NCBI GenBank assembly: GCA_963921825.1
Contig: OY997593.1
Coordinates: forward strand, 53,056,039-53,120,038
Reading direction: 5' to 3'
Source: Erodium maritimum
Lineage: Eukaryota > Streptophyta > Magnoliopsida > Geraniales > Geraniaceae
DNA: 64,000 nt
A program made the position numbers and the translations under genes. Positions 1 through 12,100 of the stretch are shown one piece after another (position 1 is the first letter of the stretch; the number at the start of each line of letters is the position of its first letter). Below the pieces are notes generated by a model. The model was not told the origin of the DNA. It was given only the letters and a program-made list of their open reading frames with translations, and searched no databases.

Positions 1-329
1 TCGTAATAGTTTAAAAGTGCCTTAAATTTGTGTTTTGTTAGATCCTGCTGCGGACCGAGGCAAAGGGAAGCTCGGCGAGTGACTGGGATCACATCGAGGT
101 TTAGTGGAGCGCTTTTGGAGTTATACATGAGGTAGGGAAAAGTAGCCGGATCTCGGCCCTTATTAGGGAAAGTTAACAGTAGAATTGCATGTGACACCGG
201 GGTGTCGTGGGTTGAGTAGGTTTATCTTTTTAAATATTAGAAAAGCATGATACGGGAATGTAGCGTTTATGAGAAAAGCATGTGACACTTAGTAGTGTCG
301 TAGGAACAGAGAACTTAGCGATATTAGAA

Positions 330-790
330 TTACTGGAGGCATATGACCATGCCCGGAGGTTGACTGTTTAATTTCTGTCTTGGGTGGCCATGAGAGCCCG
401 TAATTGATTGTTGGTGTCTTGGGTGGCCATGAGAGCCCGTGTTATTTAAATTGGTGTCTTGGGTGGCCGTGAGTGCCCGTGTTTTACTATTGGTGTTTTG
501 GGGTGGCCGTGAGTGCCGTGGGGTTGTTGAGCCCGAGTCTTGACCGTTGGTGTGTCTTGAGTGGCTGTGAGTGCCCGTGGGGTTTTTGAACCCGAGTCTT
601 GACCATTGGTGTGTCTTGAGTGGTCGTGAGTACCCGTGGGGTTGTTGAACCCGAGTCTTGACCGTTGGTGTGTCTTGGGTGGCCGTGAGTGCCCGTGGGG
701 TTGTTGAACCCGAGTCTTGACTGTTGAGGTGTCTTGAGTGGCCTTGAGTGCCTGTGTGTTTGAACTTGCCTGTGATTGTGATTGTGGTTA
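330..790. repeat. Minisatellite inside LTR X, unit about 59-62 bp
   Basis: Degenerate tandem units each contain 'gtgtcttgggtggccgtgag', a 'gcccgtggggttgttgaa' block and 'cccgagtcttgaccgttggt'. About seven units are present. The inverted equivalents occur at about 9990-10580 and 44230-44735 in the other X copies. The open frame over this array is a product of the repeat, not a gene. Confidence 0.85.
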
Positions 791-811
791 CCTGAAGTTG
801 TGAGTTCAAAA

Positions 812-985
812 GGTCGACAGCCTGATCCGACTTAGTGTCGATGAACTGCGATAGGTCGACAGCCTGATCCGACTTAGTGTCGATGAATTGCGATAGGTCG
901 ACAGCCTGATCCGACTTAGTTTCGATGAACTGCGATAGGTCGACAGCCTGATCCGACTTCGTGTCGAGGAATTGCGATAGGTCGA
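812..985. repeat. 42-bp tandem repeat inside LTR X, four units
   Basis: Four units of 42 bp beginning ggtcgacagcctgatccgac start at 812, 854, 896 and 938, followed by a partial unit at 980. They are nearly identical, so the expansion is recent. The corresponding place in the copy at 9157 has about one diverged unit, and in the copy at 43087 a different 47-bp unit is expanded instead. Confidence 0.85.
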
Positions 986-1663
986 TCTTTGACCTTATTG
1001 AGATTGGTTACTGAGCAGCTGGTGTGCGATCTTTTGTGATCTTGTTTGGCGTTGTGTAGTCTTTCTGTCGTGTCCTTGGAGGAGGTCGTCGATAGTTGTG
1101 TCGGGTCTACATCACTTTATCGAGTGTTGAGTCTGTTGAGGAAGGTAACGGGTTGTGGGTCAGTTGAGTACTTGAGTTGGGGACTGTAGTCCCGGTGTTG
1201 GGTTTGGTTTTGGTGTTACTGGCTTTATCTACTAATTATGCCATAGTCATTCTGTTATCTGTGGTGGTGAGCGAACGCTCACCCCTAGCTGCTTTTCCTA
1301 CAGGTACTGATAACCGGACGGACTAGGTTAGCTCTTGAAGCTTGTGGAGCTAGGAGCGGAGTCTGGTCTTTATTTTATTGAGTCTAGTGACGGATATTGT
1401 ACCTTGTCCACTTGTTGTGACGTTTTTGTATTGTAAATATTATTATTTTTTGATAACTAAATGGAAATTTCAGAGTTTTTATTCAAAACAGGTTTCAAGT
1501 GTTTTATGTTTTAAATGTTCGCGTCCCGAGTTCGGTTTACTAAAATTGGGGCGTGACAACACGTGTCATGTTGTTGTTGAGTTCGCAGGTTTGCATTTTA
1601 AGAGGGGTTCGCACGTGATTACTTCCATATATATAGTTGGTATCAGGTACAACCCCCCCCCCC

Positions 1664-1948
1664 CTTATTGTGCAAACTACGAACCCACGAGAGCCACAGG
1701 ATCCCCCCAAGGTGATGTCAGCAGAGCGCACCAGATGCTGACACGTGGACAAATAAATATATAAAACACCGCACCTTATTGTGCAAACTACGAACTCACC
1801 AGGTGCTGACACGTGGCGCGCACAGTGCTGATAGTTTGCGCAGCACAGTGCTAATAGGCGCAAACTATTAGCATTGTGTTGTGCAAACTATCAGCACTGT
1901 GCGCGCCACGTGTCAGCACCTGGTGAGTTCGTAGTTTGCACAATAAGG
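1664..1948. repeat. Foldback inverted repeat with about 84-bp arms
   Basis: The arm 1774-1857 is repeated inverted up to 1948, with a loop of only a few bases. The outer 60 bp of each arm appear identical (starting ccttattgtgcaaactacga). A third, diverged direct copy of the arm start lies at 1664 after a run of twelve C. It could be a small foldback transposon or a recent inverted duplication. The arms contain ACACGTGG/CCACGTGT (G-box core). No target duplication is evident. Confidence 0.7.
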
Positions 1949-1984
1949 ATGATTTTTACTGGATAACTACCCTATATATATATA

Positions 1985-3594
1985 GGAGTGTGCTCACGTG
2001 TTACCCCATGCTTAAATTGTTATCTGTTACCTAATTTTGGACCTTTAGATCTGATTGATCCAACGGTTGAGAAATCAGTGGCAGCAGCTGTAATTATATC
2101 GACTTTCATTTTTTTTCCGTAATTCTGTACTAAATAAGGGTACAAAAGACTTTGTGTATTCTACATTCACCTAACCCTAAAACTTCTCAGCCTTCCCCAA
2201 CCTAATCTCACTCTCTCGTGCCACTCTTCTCTCCCTGCAGCAGCAAACGCCATCAACCTCATAGGCGACCAAAGTCCGCTGATCGCCGGTGCTGCAACTC
2301 TTCCCTGACCGTCTCTCCTCGCGCCGTCGACCATGGATCCTCGTCCCGAGACCTCGCCACCACGAAGGAGATCGGTGAAGGCTGCCGTGAACCAGTCTCC
2401 GTGAGAAGATCTGGCCACCGTGAAGCGTCACCGCCGTCAAAGAACTCTGGTACGTTCACCGTCCTTTTCAGATCTTTTCGTTTAATGTCATGGACGGCGT
2501 CTCCGGTGACTTTTCCTCTCCCGCAGCCGTGCTCTACCACCGTTGATGGAGCTCGCCGTGGCCTGGTCCTAGATCGCTGTGAGGTAGACGCTGCAGATCC
2601 CGGTGAGCTCGCCGTGGATGAACTGCTCGTCTTCAGATCAGATGGCATTGCGCAGAAAACGCCGCCGTGAAGCCCACGCGTGGAGCAGACTCGACTGCCG
2701 TGAAGCCTGCCGTCGCACCGAGCTGTGCTAGGGTTACAGAACAAGTGATGAATGGTGTTGCAGATCTCATATTGTGTTTTAACTTTCAATACTGATTTTG
2801 TGATTACCATATTTTTGTGTTGCAAATCCGATAAATCTGAATATTTGTGTTACAAATGTTGAATGGAAAGCTCTTATTTGATTTGTGGTGTTGTGTTTAG
2901 AGTTAGTTCTGATTTTTTAGCTTGATATTGTTGTTTTGGTTAGATCTAAAACATTAGAGTAGGAATATGCAACGTTCCTAAACAATAGAGTAGAAATGTG
3001 TAACTCCATGTCTAGAATCCTGCAACTTTTAGTATATTATTATTTTTATTTTGATTTTGATTATGTAATGTCGTGTACATGGTTATGTAATGTTATTTTT
3101 GGAATTCCGTTAAAAAAAATTTAACAGAGATCTATAATTGTATAAATTTGAAACTTATGGTATGAAATTTTGTAACATATTATACTTAAATCTGTAAATT
3201 AAAGTGTAAAGTTCTATAATGTCATGTATAAAAATTTGTAACATCGCTATAAAATACATAATAATCGATATTAAATTTGTAACGTTCAATATCAATATTT
3301 GTAATGTTGTGCATAAAATTTTGTATCACGTACGAAATTTGATAAACGTTCAAAATTTTGAATTAAATAACATAATATTTTTTTAAATATATATATTTAA
3401 AAAATCAGATTTATGTGATAAAAAAAAGATAATTCTGCAGTAATATTTTTTTTAGGATGTTTATTTACCAAACTAACCTTTTACTGATTTTATTTATTTA
3501 TAGCCATTAGATTTTTAAATTAGATGGTTTAGATATGGGTAACAACTTAATATTGGGTAACAACTTAAGGTGGGGTAACATGTGAGCGTGCCCC
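1985..3594. mobile_element. Mutator-like element 1, non-autonomous, possible Pack-MULE
   Basis: Left end GGAGTGTGCTCACGTGTTAC and right end (inverted) GGGGCACGCTCACATGTTAC form terminal inverted repeats alike over about 38 bp. Each end is flanked by tatatatata, which fits a 9-10 bp Mutator-type target duplication, although the target is low complexity. No transposase is present. The interior splits into a GC-rich, gene-like part (about 2160-2720, with CCG/CTC-rich exon-like sequence) and an AT-rich tail. The GC-rich part may be a captured host 5' gene fragment. I do not recognise its product and give it no CDS. Confidence 0.75.
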
Positions 3595-3639
3595 TATATA
3601 TATATACACACACACACGGTTGATTGATGAAATTTACTT

Positions 3640-4290
3640 CACTGATTAAAGTAGATGTTTAAAATAATTTTAAGCTTTTGATATTTGATATCAAAATTTC
3701 AGTTTTGAGCATTTACTAATATTATTTTTTGTCCCCTATTTTAAATGAGTAGATCGATGCATAAAGTTACCAAAGTAACATCTTGTGTGTAGGTTTATTT
3801 ATTTTAAAATAACGGGATATGTGTGTTCATTGTTCATGCGATCAATGCATCGGCCCAAAGGAAGGTCATTGATTGGCCGAACAATGAATACACGTGTGGT
3901 GATATATGTGAATAATTATTACAGTAGCCACTTGTGATATATATTGAACTGTTAATATGTATGTATTTATGTTTATTGATACATATCGGTACTGTATATT
4001 TGATTCATATATTTGATCAGTAAGTGTTTGAAATAATTTCATTTTTGATATTTAATATCAAAATTTCAGATTTGGGCACTTACTTATATTAATTTTGTCC
4101 CCTATTTTAAATGAGTGGATCGACGTATAAAGTTGCCAAAGTAACCTCTTGTGCGTAGGTTTATTTATTTTAAAATAAGGGGATGTGTGTGTTCATTGTT
4201 CATGCGGTCAATGCATCGGCCCAAAAGAAGGTCATTGATTGGCCGAACAATGAACACACGTGAGGGAATGGTGTGTGACGATTGTAAAGT
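3640..4290. repeat. Tandem duplication of about 255 bp, offset about 368 bp
   Basis: The block at about 3650-3905 is repeated at about 4018-4270 with moderate divergence. Both contain 'gtcccctattttaaatgag', 'aggtttatttattttaaaat' and 'gaaggtcattgattggccga'. A shorter, more diverged echo of the last motif lies near 4310. This lies just upstream of the copia coding remnants and may be its untranslated leader. It does not match the 3' LTR at 7979-8405. Confidence 0.7.
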
Positions 4291-4592
4291 TTTCATGTGG
4301 ATAACATACCGGCCCAAAGGAATGATGTTATTTGACCGAATTTATCGTCAGCACTTGATTTCTGCGTTCAAGAGTACCACTTACGAATTAATGTTTCTAT
4401 CCAAAGATAGACATTAATGTTGAGGTATCTTGGTTGTATGGGCCCATCACTTTGGTTGATTGAAAATTGTGTATCACATGAGAATTGTTTGCTTATTCTT
4501 AATGTGTTATAACATTATTTTCAATGTTTGAGCTTATGTATTTATTTTTTCTGTATTGATAGTTACTATCTGCTGCTAATATCACTGCCAAC

Positions 4593-7500
4593 ATGAATTC
4601 AATTCTTGTGCTTAACGACACAAACTTTAGGAGATGGAAAGAGAACATTTTGTTAGTTCCCGGTTGTGTGGATCTAGACTAAGCGATAAGGTTTGAACAA
4701 CCTGCTTCTCTTACGGATAAAAGTTCCACTTATGATAAGGTGAACTTTGAGAAGTGGGAGCGTTCGAATCGCCTAAGTCTGATGATGATCCAACACAATG
4801 TTCTAGAAACATTTAGGGGCGGTATGCCAAAGGAGGTCACTGTAAGGAGTTTCCTTAATAAAATTGAAAATAGTTTTGCAAAGAACGAAAAGGTTGAGAC
4901 AAGCAAGCTTTTAGTTGACCTTGTCCAGATAAGGTATAAAGGAAAAGGAAACATAGGGGAGTACATTATGGAGATGTCTAACATCGCTTCAAAACTTAAA
5001 GGGCTCAAGCTTGATCTGTCTGATGACTTGCTTGTGCATTTGGTCTTAATCTCACTTCCTGCACACTATGGTTAGTTTATAGTTAGCTATAATACTTGTT
5101 AGGACAAATGGACTCTCAATGAGCTCATTTCTCATTTTGAGCAAGAAGAGGATAGGTTGAAGCGTGAAAAGACTGAAAGTGCTCATGTTGCAATGACCTC
5201 AATGGGCAACAAAAGAAAGAGGATTAAGGATAAGGCAACTGCAAAGGAAAGTTCACATTTATACTTTCCCTTTGCCAAATTCCCATAGGAGTGTGCAGTC
5301 GTCCCGCAATACACCATGCCACGGAAACCTCGCATGAATGGTGTCGCGGAGAGGCGAAATAGGACTCTTAAGGACATGGTGAGAAGTATGATTAGTCATT
5401 CTTCTTTTACCGGAATCACTCTAGGGAGAGGCAATTAAGACTGCAGTATACATACTGAACAGAGTACCTAGTAAAGCGGTAGCTAAAACCCCTTATGAAT
5501 TGTGGACATGAAAAGGCCTAGTATTAGGCACTTCCACATTTGGGGTTGTCCAGCTGAGGCGAGGCCTTATAATCTGGATTTCAAAACGGTTAGTTGCTAC
5601 TTTGTTGGGTATCCTGAACGGTCGAAGGGTTTTAAATTTTATGATCCCTCAACTAAGTACTTTTTCGAAATGGAAAATGCGAGATTTCTTGAGGATGTTG
5701 TGTTTGAGGGGGGAGAGTATTAGGAGTGTTGTCTTTGAAGAGGAATTTGTTCCTCTACCGGATGTTGCTATTAACAATCTTCAACCTGTTGACATTGTTC
5801 AAGACACAACAGAAGACAACAATGAGGATTTTCCTCTACCACTCCTTGGTCAAGTTCAAGAGGTTGTTCCCGAAGAGCAACCACAACTACCTCAAGAGGA
5901 AGTGCCACTTAGGCGATCCACTAAAGACAAAAGGAGTGTAATCTCTAGTGATTATATTGTATTCCTTCAGGATCACGAGTTTGACACAGGGACAATGGAA
6001 GATGATCCAATCAACTTCCACTAGGTCAAACAAAGTGTTAACTGTCAAAAGTGGATCGATGCTATGAATGATAAGATAAAATCTATGCATGATAATGGCG
6101 TTTGGAAACTCATCAAGTTGCCTGAAGGTGCGAAGGGCAATATTGAGAGGTATAAAACGCGTCTAGTTGCTAAGGGTTTTACTCATAGGGAAGGTATTGA
6201 CTATAAAGAAAATTTCTCTGTGGTATCAGCGAAAGATTCTTTTAGAACAATAATGGCGCTTGTAGCTCATTTGGATTTGGAGTTGCATCAGATGGACGTT
6301 AAGACGGATTTTCTCAATGGTGAAATTGAGGAAATCATATATATGGTACAACCAGGAAACTTTGTATCAGGTGACCCAAAGTCTATGGTTTGTGAACTCA
6401 AAAGGTCCATCTACGATCTCAAGCAAGCTTCCCATCAATGGTATTACAAGTTTCATACTATCATTACCTCGTATGGCTTTGAGGTCAATGTGGTGTATAA
6501 TTTTGTATATCATCAGTTCAGTGGGAGTAAATTCATCTTCTTAGTGATGTATGTCGACAATATTTTGTTGGCAAGTAGCGATATAGGTTTGTTGCACGAA
6601 ACCAAGAGATTTTTTAACAAAATATTTTCAAAAGACGGATCTTGGTGATGCAACTTTTGTGTTAGGAATCAAGATACACCGAGATCGCTCTCATGGTATT
6701 CTTGGATTATCACGAAAGGGTTCTTGCCAGGCTTGGCATGAAGGATTGTGCACTAAGAGATACTCCTGTCACTAAAGGAGACAAGTTTAGTCTCAAACAG
6801 TGCCCCAAGAATGAATTAGAAAGAAAGGAAATGCTTAAGATTCCATATGCTTCGGCTGTTGGGCGGCTTATGTATGCTCAGGTATGTATCCGTCTAGATT
6901 TGACGTACATAGTCGGCATGTTGGGCAGATACTTAAGTGACCCTGGTATGGATCATTGGAAAGCAGCCAAAAGGGTCATGAGGTACTTACAGAGAACAAA
7001 GGAATACTTGCTCACCTATCGGAAGTCGGAAAATTTGGAGATCATTAGGTATTCTGACTCTGATCTTGCGGGTTGCCAAGATATTAGGAGATCCACTTCT
7101 GGTTATGTTTTTCTATTGTCAGGAGAAGCTATATCTCAGAGAAGTGCTAAGCAGACACTTATACCTCTTTCCACCACGACAGCAGAATTCATAGCTTGTT
7201 ATGAGGTAACCAATCAGGCTATATGGCTGTGAAATTTTGTCACCGGGTTGCGGGTTCTGGATGGAATCGAAAGACCTCTAAAGGTCTATTGTGACAATCT
7301 TTTGGCAGTCATGTATTCGAATAACAACAGAATTTCGTCAAACTCTAAACACATTGACATCAAGTTTCTGGTTGTTAAAGAAAGAGTTCAGAGCAGGATA
7401 GTGTCTACTGAACGTATAGGAACAAACTACATGCTAGCGGACCCACTAACTAAGGGCTTGACACCTAAAGTGTTTCATGAGCATATTGCTCATATGGGTG

Positions 7501-8405
7501 TTGTCTTAATTGACGATATGCGGTTTTAGTGGGAGTTTGTTGCCTATGTTTGCTATTCGGAATGACACTATACTTGTTAAGTATTATGCAGAATAAAGTT
7601 GATGATATTATTATCATTGTTGCTCTGAATGTTTGTCTTTTTAATTGCGGTTTAGCATAATGTTTGGAAGACTAAATATTGATCTCACTTAAGCATTAAG
7701 GACCAAGTGGAAATAGGCATGAATGATATCTCATTGCATGAAATTTCCAGTCACACATCCATACTTGATCTTTGTCATTGAATGTATTTGGCACGGTGAT
7801 CATTGATGGGTCTAGTTACGATTGTTGTAGCAAAGGCCGCTTTGGTCTCATGTTGATACATGAGATGGACCAGATTGACTAAGGGGGAATGTTTTAAAAA
7901 TATTGATCATTTTGTGCGCACATAGAGTTTTCAAATATAATTGTCATTAGGAATCGATTTGTAGCCCATGTGGGAGATTGTTGGGTTATTTTATAATCCA
8001 ACGTGTGGGCTTACAAATTGGACAAGTATATTTTGGGTCAATGATTTGTATTGGGCTACTAGTTGGGAAACCCAATTTAAAACATTAATGAGTATGGGCT
8101 TTGTAATGTGTGATACCCATATAAATCTGATTAGAGTAATGGGCTTTATTCAGATTCTATATACAAAGGCATATTAGGGTTTGGTCCCCAAGATTAATCA
8201 GTCGTCTTTCTTTCTCCTTCATCCCCATCTATTGAGTGAGAGCACATGGAGAGCATAAGGGATTAATCTGTGGAAGACCAAAACCATTCTTGTTCTAATC
8301 ATCGACATGGAATCATCAGGTACGTTGTCTATGTTGTTTTATATTTAAATCCTTATTGTTTGACTAAGTGTTGGATTCATAAGAGATTCGATTAGGGTTC
8401 TAACA
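4593..8405 (+). mobile_element. Ty1/copia retrotransposon A, broken and partial
   Basis: An old, broken copia element, in order gag-like segment (about 4593-5075), short integrase remnant (about 5300-5720), reverse transcriptase (about 6060-6640) and RNase H (about 6900-7530). It ends in a 3' LTR. Recognisable copia signatures are KTDFLNGEIEE, DLKQASHQWYYKF and RRSTSGYVF. Large parts (protease, most of integrase) are missing and several breaks interrupt the frames, so it is a decayed fossil. A 5' LTR was not found; the Mutator-like element 1 and repeats lie in that direction. Confidence 0.88.
7979..8405 (+). repeat. 3' LTR of copia A
   Basis: This follows a purine-rich stretch (catgtgggagat) and starts TGTTGGGTTATTTTATAATC. 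It ends ...ggttctaaca, giving the TG...CA ends expected of an LTR. Length is 427 bp. It contains a TATA-like stretch near 8155. The right end is inferred from the TG...CA rule because no partner LTR is in the window. Confidence 0.65.
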
Positions 8406-9127
8406 CGCAGTAGTGTGTAGTGTCGATTGATCTCCATTTTCCGATTCTGAGGAAAAAGACTTTAGCTAGATCGAGTTTGGGTACAGTGGTTGAGAGGAAT
8501 TTACAGAGTACTCAATTAGACTCTGCTTAAGATCACCAGGCGTTTCTATATATTCGGCCCTATGAATCATCTGAGGATTGGCTTTGTTCGTATTTTGGTA
8601 GATTTGGGTCAGTCACAAAAGTTGTGAGGTTGTAGCGACCAAATCGGTGCGGGAAGTATTTAGAATTCTTCTATATGCAATCACAAGACGAATCTTATGA
8701 GTTGATCTGGCGATGTAATGGCATGTAGATCCAAGGGCACGTATCATTTGCTACTCATGCCAGACTGGGTCATTTTTCTCACGCGAAGAAGAAAGTTCAG
8801 GCCAAACAGAGCTTTCTGCCGGCAAAAATTGTAGAAAAAAGCATCGTGGGTGAGCCTCCTCCCAAGTTGGCATTGTGTAGGGGAAGTGTCGATGATGCTC
8901 GTAGAATAGGTATCATGGGAGGCGTGTGTTGGACAAAATGAGTTTGGACAAATGGAAATAATCGATTTAACGCTCAATTATATATCGAATCAGGTCATCG
9001 TAGAACTATGAAAAAAATTAGTTTTGTGTTTTAGGAAGTGTGGTGAGGCCTTTCCAACGAGGTATCATGAGGTCTAAACGGACAAGAGGTGAATGAGAAA
9101 TTAAAGCTTGAAGATAACCCATTGAAC
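8406..9127. other. No gene recognised
   Basis: Between copia A and the PIF/Harbinger element I see no supported coding region, repeat or RNA gene. Short frames here are chance. Confidence 0.5.
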
Positions 9128-9156
9128 TTAGAGCATGAACAGTGGACCGGCCCTTC

Positions 9157-12100
9157 TGTCACGCCCCAATTTCAGTAAAACTGAACTCGGGACGCGAATG
9201 TTTAAAATAATAAAACAAATGAAACCTGTTTTGAATAAACACTTTAAAATCACCATTTAGTTAATCAAAATAATATTTACAACTCAAAAACGTCCCACAA
9301 ATGGACAAAGTACAAGGTATCCGTCACTAGACTCAAAAGATAAAAACCGGACTCCGCTCCTAGCTCCACAAGCTTCGAGAGCTCACCTAGTCCGTCCTGT
9401 AATCAGTACCTGTAGGAAAAGCAGCTAGGGGTGAGCGTTCGCTCACCACCACAGATAACAGACTGACTACGGCATAATTAGCAGACAATGCCGGTAACAC
9501 CAACAACAAACTCAACACCGGGGAACACTATCCCCAACCCAAGTACTCCGACCGACACACGCCCACTGTTACCTTCCCCGGCCGACTCAACACTCTGACC
9601 CGTAAAGTAGACCCGACACAACGATTGAGGACCTCCTCCAAAGACTCAAGACCACCACGCAACACCCAAGATCACAAAGGATCGCACACCAAACAAGATC
9701 ACAAAGGATCGCATACCAGCTGCTCAGTAACCTCCCTCACGCCCTTTACCGATCTCATCAGGTCAGGCGGTCGACCTGTCGCATTTCCTCGACACAAAGT
9801 CGGATCAGGCTGTCGACCTATCATACTCACAACCCCGAACCACACACGCGCGGCCAGGACCCCTTTACTGACGGGCGGGCCCCCTACCCCGTCTGAACAT
9901 GCAGACGCGTGTGATCGAGGACCTCCGTTTCATGAAGCGGGCCCACAACCTCAGGTAACCACAATCACAATCACAAACAAGTTCAACAAACACCAACAAC
10001 ACAAGTTCAGCACTCCACAGGCACTCATGGCCACCCAAGACACCAACCATAAAACACGGACTCAACAGCCCCATAGGCACTCACGGCCTCCCAAGATACA
10101 CCAACAGTAACTCACGGGCTCAACAACCCCACGAGCACTCACGGCCACTCAAAACCACCAACAGTAACTCACGGGCTCAACAACCCCACGGGCACTCACG
10201 ACCTCTCAAAACCACCAACAGTAACTCACGGGCTCAACAACCCCACAGGCACTCACGGCCTCCCAAGACACACCAACATTAGAGACACGAGTTCAACAAC
10301 CCCACGGGCACTCACGGCCTCCCAAGACACACCGACAATAAAGACACGGGTTCAACAACCCCACGGACACTCATGGCCACCCAAGACACACCAACAGTAA
10401 AGGCACGGGTTCAACAACCCCACGGGCACTCACGGCCTCCCAAGACACACCGACAATAAAGACACGGATTCAACAACCCCACGGGCACTCATGGCCACTC
10501 AAAACCACCAACAGTAACTCACGGGCTCTCATGGCCACCCCATGACACAATAGTAAAACACGGGCTCTCATGGCCACCCAAGACACAAATACACAATCAA
10601 CCTCTGGCATAACCAATGCCTCCAACAATCCTAATATCAACAGTTTCACAATCAACCTCCGGGCATGGTCATATGCCTCCAGTACTCCTAATATCGATAA
10701 GTTCACAATCAACCTCCGGGCATGGTCATATGCCTCCAGTAATTCTAACATCGATAAGTTCTCTGCTCCTACGACACTACTAAGTGTCACATGTTTTTCT
10801 AATATTTGTTACGTTCCCGTATCATGCCTTTCTAATATTCGATAAACCTACTTAACCCACGACACCCCGGTGTCACATGCAATTCTACTGTTAACTTTCC
10901 CTAGTCAGGGTCGAGATCCGGCTACTTTTCCCTACCTCGTATAAGTCCTCCAAAAGTGCCCAAATACGCCCCGGCGTGATCTCAGTCACTCGCCTAGCTT
11001 TCCTTTGCCTCGGTCCGCAGCACGATCTAAAAGAACACAATTTTAAGGCACTTTTAAACTCGCAGGAATAAACTGAAATTCGATAAACTTAACGCCCTTT
11101 CTTAACCCCGACAATGTCGATCACTCCCAAACTTCCCAATTACTCGACATTGTCGATAAAGGACCCTTAAAGGCCCGATTCGCCCGACATGGTGAATCTT
11201 CCCGGGTTTTGGAAATGCCCTTCCGGGGCTCCGAAAATTCCCGTTTTCGTTTCTACGGTCTTAGAATAATTCAAGGGTTCCTATGCACTTGACGGAATCG
11301 AATTCCGACTTCCGAGTCAATTACTTGACGTTTAAAGTTCCTAAAACCCGATAATTACAATTTCTCCAATTTAATTCCAAATTTCGATTCGGTTAAGGAT
11401 AAATGGTCCGGGGAACGTTCCAAACCACCCGAACACAAAACCCGAGCACCCGAGCAAGTGGGCCCCACCCGGCCAACCATGGCCGTGGGTGGCTAGGGCC
11501 TTTTGGGCCCGGCCCACCATGGTGGTGGCTGGTCCCAGCTCTGGCCAACCACCCCATGGCCGGAGCTCCTCCCGAGCTTCCGGTCACCGGAAAACGTCAA
11601 ATTTCACCTTCAATCGTCTCCAACAGTCCCCCAACATCAAAACAACCTTAAACTAATAGTTTTACACAAACCCTAACTTTTGAACTTAAGCAAAACGAAG
11701 ACTGATTAGGTGCTTACCATAGAGGAAGACGATGTGAGTTCGAATCTACTATCGTTGAGACAAACCCATGGCTCGATGCTCGTGAATAATGACCACAAAC
11801 CCCAACTCCTTCTCTTTTCTCTCTTCTTCTCCTTCTCCTTCTCTTTTCTCTCTTCTTCTCCTTCTCCTTCTCTCTCTAAAAACCAACTCTCTTTTTTCCA
11901 TTTTCTTTTCTTTTTTACAATGTATGGACGTGTAGTCATCTTCTTCCCTTTTGTTTTTTTAAAAAAACATAAAACTAATACTTAATTACAAACTAACACC
12001 TAAAGTAGTCTTCCTTGTCTTGTCCCACACCTAACACCACCACTTGCTTGACAAGTGGCAAGGTGGGTCCCACACCTTTTTGGGAAAATATCTAGAAGAT

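Larger units (their letters stand above)
1..1558 (-). mobile_element. Long-LTR family X, partial copy, inverted, cut by the window edge
   Basis: Read on the minus strand this begins TGTCACGCCCCAATTTTAG at 1558 and matches the first 1.5 kb of two complete copies at 9157-12487 and 43087-46429. No protein-coding region is seen. It carries two minisatellite blocks (330-790 and 812-985) and a conserved hairpin at 1267-1282. The complete copies have TG...CA ends and 5-bp target duplications, so this is best read as part of a very long LTR (about 3.3 kb) of a Ty3/gypsy-type element. Whether internal element sequence lies beyond base 1 cannot be seen. Confidence 0.75.

Noticed and set aside
330-809. 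Long minus-strand frame rich in TGSHGHPRH-type repeats
   Set aside because: It is the translation of the 59-bp minisatellite in LTR X; same-type frames arise at each X copy.
812-985. Regular 42-bp direct repeats considered as a CRISPR array
   Set aside because: No unique spacers, eukaryotic setting; it is a plain tandem repeat.
2218-2825. Overlapping frames on both strands in the GC-rich part of Mutator-like element 1
   Set aside because: No ATG in good context and no family motifs; high GC leaves several frames open at once.
3595-3620. TATA/CACA run considered as a Helitron end
   Set aside because: It is better explained as the low-complexity target duplication of the Mutator-like element; no CTRR hairpin end was seen.
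11393-11651. GC-rich frames on both strands in LTR X
   Set aside because: Inside the solo LTR; not conserved in the matching place of the copy at 43087-46429.
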